DNA from: Rhodanobacter sp.
Lineage (GTDB): Bacteria; Pseudomonadota; Gammaproteobacteria; Xanthomonadales; Rhodanobacteraceae
Direction: 5' to 3'
Length of the DNA stretch: 18,787 nucleotides
NCBI GenBank assembly: GCA_026193555.1
Contig: JAPHUU010000371.1
Location: 1-18,787 of the forward strand
Positions 14,412 through 18,787 of this stretch are shown here, piece after piece (within the stretch, counting starts at the first letter, position 1; each line of letters opens with the position of its first letter). The position numbers and the translations under genes were made by a program. Under the pieces are notes generated by a model. That model had not been told where the DNA came from and did not search any database. It saw nothing but the letters and a program-made list of their open reading frames with translations.

Positions 14412-16319
14412 CTACATCAGGTTCTTGTTGATCTTGATCTTGGCATTGGCCCTGAGCATCTCGATCAGCTCGCGAACAGTCTCCGAGTTGTACGCCTGGC
14501 CCATCTGCTGCCGCAAGGACGCACGTTCTTCCGGCGTGACCTTGGCCAAGTCGCCTGGCTGCACCTTGTCCACGGCCAACACCGCGAACGTTCCGTCCTT
14601 CATATCCACCACCGCGAACTGCGGCTTGCCTGCAACCGGATGCGGCATCGTGAACGCGCGCTCAAGCAGGGGCGCCGGAGCTGCAGTCTGTCCAGTGCGT
14701 ACCGCCTCCTTGACATCCTTCACCGCCGCAGCGAGCGACTGCGCCACCACCGGCAGCGCCTCACCCTTGTTCAGACGTGCCAGCGCCTCGTCGGCCTGCT
14801 TCCTCTCGAGCGCCGACGTACGCTCGTCGATGATCCGCTTCTGTACGTCGGCGCGCACTTCGGCCAGCGGACGCGCAGTGGCCGCCACATGCTTGTCGAT
14901 ACGGACAACCACCGAGTGGCTGTTGCCCAGGTCGATCAAGCTGGAATTGTTGCCCTGTACCAGCACGTCATCGCCAAATGCCGCGGCGATCACTTTGGGG
15001 TTTGCAGCCAGACCTTCGCCACCCTTGCGTGGAAACAGCGCCGTGCTCTTGATCGGCAAGCCAAGCGCCGCCGCGGCAGGCTCGAGCGACGATGGATTCT
15101 GGTAGGTCTGATCGCTCAGCTTTCCCGCAAGATCATTGTACTTGCGGTCACGCGCAGCAGCCGAAGCCTCCTTCGCCAATTGATCGCGCACCTCCTCAAA
15201 AGGCTTCGAGTCACCGCTGCGTACGTCGCGCAGCCAGATGATGTGATAGCCATCAGGCGACAGCACCGGCTTTGAAATCTCGCCTTTCTTCAGCGCAAAC
15301 ATCGCCGAATCAAAGGCAGGGTTCGTGACACCTTTCTCGAGCCAGCCGAGGTCACCGCCCTGGCGCCGTGAACCAAGATCCTGGGAATCCTTCTTGGCGA
15401 GCTTGGCGAAGTCCGCGGAAGTCGCTTCGGCTGCAATTTTCTCGGCCTTGGCCAATGCGGCCTTTTGCTGATCCGGCGTGGCGTTGGCCGGCACGTTGAT
15501 CAGGATATGTGAGACGAGCCGTTGCTCTGGCTGCACGAAACGGTGCTTCTCGTCCGCGTAGCGCTTCCGGAGATCGTCTTCGCTCGGCGCGACGTCCGGC
15601 TTGAGATCGGCACCATTGACTTCAATGTACTTGAGCGAAACCTGCTCGGGATTCATGTAGTCGGCGAGATGCGCCTTGTAAAAGGCCTCAAACTGCGCAT
15701 CGCTGATCTTGTCATCAACCGGTGTCGGCGTCGGAACCAGGAAGTAACGGAGATCGCGGCGCTGCATGAGCAGGCTCAGGAACTGGTCGATCTGGCTATC
15801 GCTGACGATGCTGCTGTCGTTGATCGCATCGGGCAACATCTGGGTGGCCAGCGACAGGCGGATCTCGCTTTCGAACATCGCGGGCGTCTTGCGCTGACCT
15901 TCAAGCCAGGCGCGATAAGTGCCGGGATCAAACTGACCATTCAACTGAAACTCGGGGATCGCCGCGATGTAGTCACGCACAGCCTGGTCCGCAACACGCA
16001 TGCCCCAGTCGTCATTGGCCTGGAGCAGCAATTCCTGACTGATCATGCCATCAAGGACGCGCTGTTTCGTCTCGGGCTTCTCGAAAACGCTGGGATCGAA
16101 ATGCTCACCTTGCTGCGCGCTGGCCTGCTGCCGCAACTGGTTCATCCGATCCGAATAGTCATGCTGGCTGATTTCATGCTTGCCGACCTTGGCCACGTAC
16201 GTATCGCTACGGGAGCTGAAATAGCTCTGCATGCCAAACAGCGACATCGCCAGAACGGCGATTCCAAGGACGATGATGGACGGCCATCCATGCATCTTGT
16301 TACGCATTGCCTGCAGCAT
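14412..16319 (-). CDS. ppiD: periplasmic folding chaperone / peptidyl-prolyl isomerase D
   Basis: 635 aa, similar to E. coli PpiD (623). A single N-terminal membrane anchor at residues 13-30 leaves the rest in the periplasm. An N-terminal SurA-like chaperone region (about 40-230) precedes a parvulin domain at 268-366, with SHILINV (His271), GGDLGW (321-326), PAFDSAMFALKKGEIS and GYHII (His359). A second helical chaperone part follows to the C-terminus. It assists newly secreted proteins at the Sec translocon exit. AGGAAG is positioned before ATG 16319. The gene is the usual downstream neighbour of lon and hupB, with two tRNA genes and a terminator between. Confidence 0.95.
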   Translation of the reverse strand: MLQAMRNKMHGWPSIIVLGIAVLAMSLFGMQSYFSSRSDTYVAKVGKHEISQHDYSDRMNQLRQQASAQQGEHFDPSVFEKPETKQRVLDGMISQELLLQANDDWGMRVADQAVRDYIAAIPEFQLNGQFDPGTYRAWLEGQRKTPAMFESEIRLSLATQMLPDAINDSSIVSDSQIDQFLSLLMQRRDLRYFLVPTPTPVDDKISDAQFEAFYKAHLADYMNPEQVSLKYIEVNGADLKPDVAPSEDDLRKRYADEKHRFVQPEQRLVSHILINVPANATPDQQKAALAKAEKIAAEATSADFAKLAKKDSQDLGSRRQGGDLGWLEKGVTNPAFDSAMFALKKGEISKPVLSPDGYHIIWLRDVRSGDSKPFEEVRDQLAKEASAAARDRKYNDLAGKLSDQTYQNPSSLEPAAAALGLPIKSTALFPRKGGEGLAANPKVIAAAFGDDVLVQGNNSSLIDLGNSHSVVVRIDKHVAATARPLAEVRADVQKRIIDERTSALERKQADEALARLNKGEALPVVAQSLAAAVKDVKEAVRTGQTAAPAPLLERAFTMPHPVAGKPQFAVVDMKDGTFAVLAVDKVQPGDLAKVTPEERASLRQQMGQAYNSETVRELIEMLRANAKIKINKNLM

Positions 16320-16440
16320 TGAAATCTTCCTGCAATCTGGTTGGATACGCGGGTAGTGCCTGACACATCACTTGCGCTGCCGCCGCAAAGACACTGTGGC
16401 ACAAGCACCGCGGCAATCCCGAGTTGGGCGGCCCAAATGA

Positions 16441-16465
16441 CAAGGGCGCCACAGGGGCGCCCTTG
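16441..16465 (-). terminator. terminator after tRNA-Asp
   Basis: Perfect 10-bp stem (16441-16450 with 16456-16465), 5-base loop, immediately past the tRNA-Asp CCA on the minus strand. The tail is only partly T-rich (TCATTTG). It likely ends the lon/hupB-tRNA transcript before ppiD. Confidence 0.7.
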
Positions 16466-16472
16466 CGAACTG

Positions 16473-16549
16473 TGGCGGAGTGGACGGGACTCGAACCCGC
16501 GACCTCCGGCGTGACAGGCCAGCATTCTAACCGACTGAACTACCACTCC
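16473..16549 (-). tRNA. tRNA-Asp (anticodon GTC)
   Basis: 77 nt with encoded CCA. Acceptor stem GGAGTGG/CCACTCC, discriminator G, D arm TAGTTCAGTCGGTTAGAA, anticodon loop CTGTCAC carrying GTC, and T arm GCGGGTTCGAGTCCCGT. It is close in sequence to E. coli tRNA-Asp. Nine bases separate it from tRNA-Val, so both are cut from one precursor. Confidence 0.98.
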
Positions 16550-16558
16550 GCATTTTTC

Positions 16559-16633
<75 letters not shown>

Positions 16634-16653
16634 AAAACCAAGCGAGCAGCCGC

Positions 16654-16926
16654 TTAGTTTAGGGCATCCTTGAGGGTCTTGCCAGCCTTGAACGCCGGCA
16701 CCTTCGAGGCCTTGATCTTGATCGCTTCGTTGGTACGCGGGTTGCGGCCGGTACGCGCCGCGCGCTGACGCACGGTAAATGTGCCGAAACCCACCACCGA
16801 AACATCCTCACCGGCCTTCAACGACTTCTGCACAGTCTCGAAAAAGGCTTCGAGGGCACGGCCTGCATCAGCCTTCGTCAGCTCGGCCTTTTCGGCGATG
16901 GCATTGATCAGATCAGTTTTGTTCAT
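16654..16926 (-). CDS. hupB: DNA-binding protein HU-beta
   Basis: 90 aa, exactly the HU size. The sequence begins [20 protein letters not shown] and has the DNA-arm region [18 protein letters not shown] with the Pro that intercalates in the minor groove, then [16 protein letters not shown]. It is a nucleoid-associated histone-like protein that bends DNA, acting as homo- or heterodimer. GGGAG lies seven bases before ATG 16926. It sits downstream of lon as in many gammaproteobacteria, with a 337-bp spacer holding its own promoter. Confidence 0.97.
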   Translation of the reverse strand: MNKTDLINAIAEKAELTKADAGRALEAFFETVQKSLKAGEDVSVVGFGTFTVRQRAARTGRNPRTNEAIKIKASKVPAFKAGKTLKDALN

Positions 16927-17263
16927 TGAAAAACTCCCTTATTCGGTTTTCGACCAGCGTGATCAGTCTGGGACGAGACAACGCTGGCGTGGATGGTTGG
17001 CTTGTAACGGGCGCCGTAACGCAACCCCGCGTCGCTGCGCATACATCAACACCGGGACTGCGGTAGCGCCTTTATACCAGTGCCTTGCCGGAATCCGCAA
17101 CACAAGCTCCCACAAGGCTTCCCGCACATCTTCCATGTGCGAAAAGCGCTTGCAAAACAGGCGCCGCACAGAGTAGGCAGAAACCTCGCGCACGGCCAGC
17201 GAAAGAAACTCGCCAGCAGAACACTTTGGCTCCAGATTTTGGAGTCGGCACCCAAGTGATCGA
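16927..17263 (-). other. lon-hupB intergenic region
   Basis: 337 bp without a convincing gene. It holds the hupB ribosome-binding site, a candidate hupB promoter at 17071-17100, a perfect 7-bp inverted repeat with a 5-base loop at 17123-17141 (no T tail on either side), and a short CTCCA/TGGAG hairpin at about 17230-17245, near the lon stop. The latter two may contribute to lon transcript end formation but neither is a clear rho-independent terminator. Confidence 0.6.
17071..17100 (-). promoter_or_regulatory. candidate extended -10 promoter of hupB
   Basis: Minus strand: TTGCGG (17100-17095), 18-base spacer ending in TGG, then TATAAA (17076-17071). The TGn extension compensates for a poor -35. 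Predicted start near 17064 gives a leader of about 138 nt before hupB. Confidence 0.5.
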
Positions 17264-18787
17264 TCAGTGTGTGCGCGCGTGCACCTCCGCCGAGTCTTCC
17301 TTGGCTGCGGCAGGCACTTCTTCAGGGACGGCGGGGTTCGGCTGCAGCGCTCGTTCCAAAGCGATGTCCAGCACTTCGTCAATCCAGCGCACAGGGTGAA
17401 TCTCAAGCGACGAAGTGATGTTCGCCGGCATGTCGGAGAGATCCTTCTTGTTATCTTCGGGGATGATCACCGTGGTGATGCCGCCACGATGTGCTGCCAG
17501 AAGCTTCTCCTTCAGCCCGCCAATCGGCAATACACGACCACGCAGAGTGATCTCACCCGTCATCGCCACTTCGGAACGCACCGGCACCTTGGTCAACGCG
17601 GAGACCAGTGCCGTGCACATGGCGATACCCGCGCTGGGGCCATCCTTCGGCGTGGCACCTTCCGGCACGTGGATATGAATATCGATCTTCTGATGGAACT
17701 CTGGGTCGATACCCAGCTTGTCGGCACGGGCCCGCACCACCGAGAGCGCGGCCTGGATCGACTCCTTCATTACATCGCCGAGCTGACCGGTATGCACCAA
17801 CCGTCCCTTGCCGGGGACAACGGATGCCTCGATGCTGAGCAACTCGCCACCCACCTGGGTCCAGGCGAGCCCGGTGACCAGGCCCACTTCGTTCTGCAGC
17901 TCCTTGCGGCCGAAATCGAAGCGACGGACACCCAGATAGCGCTCGAGGTTGGCGGAGTCCACCATGACCTTCGGGGGCACACTCGACTTGGACTTGGATT
18001 TCGTCGACTTGACGGCAGCTGCGGTCTTTCCGGCCTTCCCTTTCGCCGCAGCATTCTTTGCAGCCTTGCCCGCCTTTACCTCACCAAGGGTGAGCTCCTT
18101 GACCACCTTGCGGGCGATCTTGGAAATTTCGCGCTCCAGGTTGCGCACACCGGACTCGCGCGTGTAGTAGCGTACGATATCGCGCAGCGCCTCCTGGTCC
18201 ACGCTCAACTCCTCCGGCTTCAAACCATTCGCCTTGAGTTGCTTCGACAACAGGTATTTCTGGGCAATGCCAAGTTTTTCGTCTTCGGTATAGCCCGGAA
18301 TGCGGATGACTTCCATGCGGTCGAGCAGCGGGCCCGGAATGTTCAGCGAGTTGGCGGTAGCGACCCACATGACCTCGGACAGGTCGAAGTCGACTTCCAG
18401 ATAGTGATCATTGAAGGCGTGATTCTGCTCCGGATCGAGCACTTCCAGCAGCGCCGATGACGGATCACCGCGAAAATCCATCGACATTTTGTCGATCTCG
18501 TCCAGCACGAACAGCGGATTCCTGGTACCCACCTTGTTGAGGTTTTGCACGATCCTGCCTGGCATCGACCCAATATAGGTTCGACGATGCCCGCGGATCT
18601 CAGCCTCGTCGCGGACACCACCGAGGCTCATGCGCACGAATTTCCGGTTGGTTGCCTTGGCGATCGACTGGCCCAACGATGTCTTGCCCACGCCAGGCGG
18701 CCCGACCAGACACAGGATGGGCCCCTTCATTACGCTGACACGCTGTTGTACCGCAAGATATTCGAGGATGCGATCCTTGACCTTTTC
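17264..18787 (-). CDS. lon: ATP-dependent protease Lon, C-terminal two thirds
   Basis: The gene is cut by the right edge; the frame is open to 18787, so the N-terminal substrate-binding domain is outside. Visible from the edge: AAA+ Walker [10 protein letters not shown], Walker [12 protein letters not shown], the sensor/arginine-finger region and alpha subdomain, then the S16 protease domain with catalytic Ser in [11 protein letters not shown] and Lys in [12 protein letters not shown]. Lon degrades misfolded and regulatory proteins in the cytoplasm as a hexamer. Between the ATPase and protease parts is a 33-residue Lys/Ala/Ser-rich insert (17981-18079) not found in E. coli Lon. The C-terminus has a further acidic, Pro/Ala-rich extension of about 25 residues. 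Confidence 0.97.
   Translation of the reverse strand, partial: EKVKDRILEYLAVQQRVSVMKGPILCLVGPPGVGKTSLGQSIAKATNRKFVRMSLGGVRDEAEIRGHRRTYIGSMPGRIVQNLNKVGTRNPLFVLDEIDKMSMDFRGDPSSALLEVLDPEQNHAFNDHYLEVDFDLSEVMWVATANSLNIPGPLLDRMEVIRIPGYTEDEKLGIAQKYLLSKQLKANGLKPEELSVDQEALRDIVRYYTRESGVRNLEREISKIARKVVKELTLGEVKAGKAAKNAAAKGKAGKTAAAVKSTKSKSKSSVPPKVMVDSANLERYLGVRRFDFGRKELQNEVGLVTGLAWTQVGGELLSIEASVVPGKGRLVHTGQLGDVMKESIQAALSVVRARADKLGIDPEFHQKIDIHIHVPEGATPKDGPSAGIAMCTALVSALTKVPVRSEVAMTGEITLRGRVLPIGGLKEKLLAAHRGGITTVIIPEDNKKDLSDMPANITSSLEIHPVRWIDEVLDIALERALQPNPAVPEEVPAAAKEDSAEVHARTH

Noticed and set aside
15522..16322. Plus-strand open frame antisense to ppiD
   Set aside because: Shadow of the PpiD coding strand; no recognisable motifs and no start signals.
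16963..17406. Minus-strand open frame across the lon end and the lon-hupB spacer
   Set aside because: It starts inside lon in another frame, its codon pattern in the spacer is not coding-like, and it would contain the hupB promoter.
17267..18460. Long plus-strand open frame antisense to lon
   Set aside because: It mirrors the third-position bias of the real lon gene, has no domain-like sequence and no ribosome-binding site; the opposite strand has full Lon motifs.

Overview
The window is high-GC chromosomal DNA from a gammaproteobacterium, most likely of the Xanthomonadales (Rhodanobacter/Dyella/Xanthomonas relatives). This rests on three points: the lon-hupB-tRNA-Val-tRNA-Asp-ppiD order, the mltD-gloB / methyltransferase-rnhA-dnaQ block known in enteric relatives but with dnaQ turned round, and protein motifs typical of that group. 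The placement is inferred from gene content and wording of proteins, not from a search. There are no phage, transposon or CRISPR features.

Layout, left to right. (1) 1-2375: the end of a beta-ketoacyl-ACP synthase (+) meets a two-gene minus-strand unit (MtnX-like HAD phosphatase, then a class III aminotransferase) at a strong bidirectional terminator. (2) 2376-2886: a gap with no intact gene but with a convincing trace of a decayed plus-strand gene split over three frames, next to two poly-C tracts. (3) 2887-5630, minus strand: a GNAT acetyltransferase translationally coupled to a small Rieske ferredoxin, and a Tat-exported amidase-signature hydrolase. (4) 5826-8241, minus strand: a compact arsenic operon arsR-arsI-arsC-acr3, covering sensing, probable C-As bond cleavage of trivalent methylarsenical, arsenate reduction and arsenite efflux. 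Its promoter/operator lies so close to arsR that the message may be leaderless. (5) 8407-9309: tRNA-Ser(CGA) with a near-consensus promoter and terminator, then a PP2C-type phosphatase on the other strand.

(6) 9330-11189, minus strand: a YafS-like methyltransferase, rnhA and dnaQ in one tight operon; divergently, gloB and mltD (11443-13406), which overlap by four bases. (7) 13526-14308: fabI (enoyl-ACP reductase, +), ended by a bidirectional terminator shared with ppiD. (8) 14412-18787, minus strand: lon (5' end outside the window), hupB, tRNA-Val(TAC), tRNA-Asp(GTC) and ppiD, a proteostasis/nucleoid block.

Most of the window is ordinary housekeeping. The parts most worth a second look are the arsenic operon (ArsI with an extra cysteine-rich tail, ArsR with an unusual cysteine site, operator over the start codon), the lysine/alanine-rich linker inside Lon, the decayed gene at about 2504-2880, and the aminotransferase/HAD/ketosynthase neighbourhood of unknown product. 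Four gene pairs use the same ATGA stop-start overlap.
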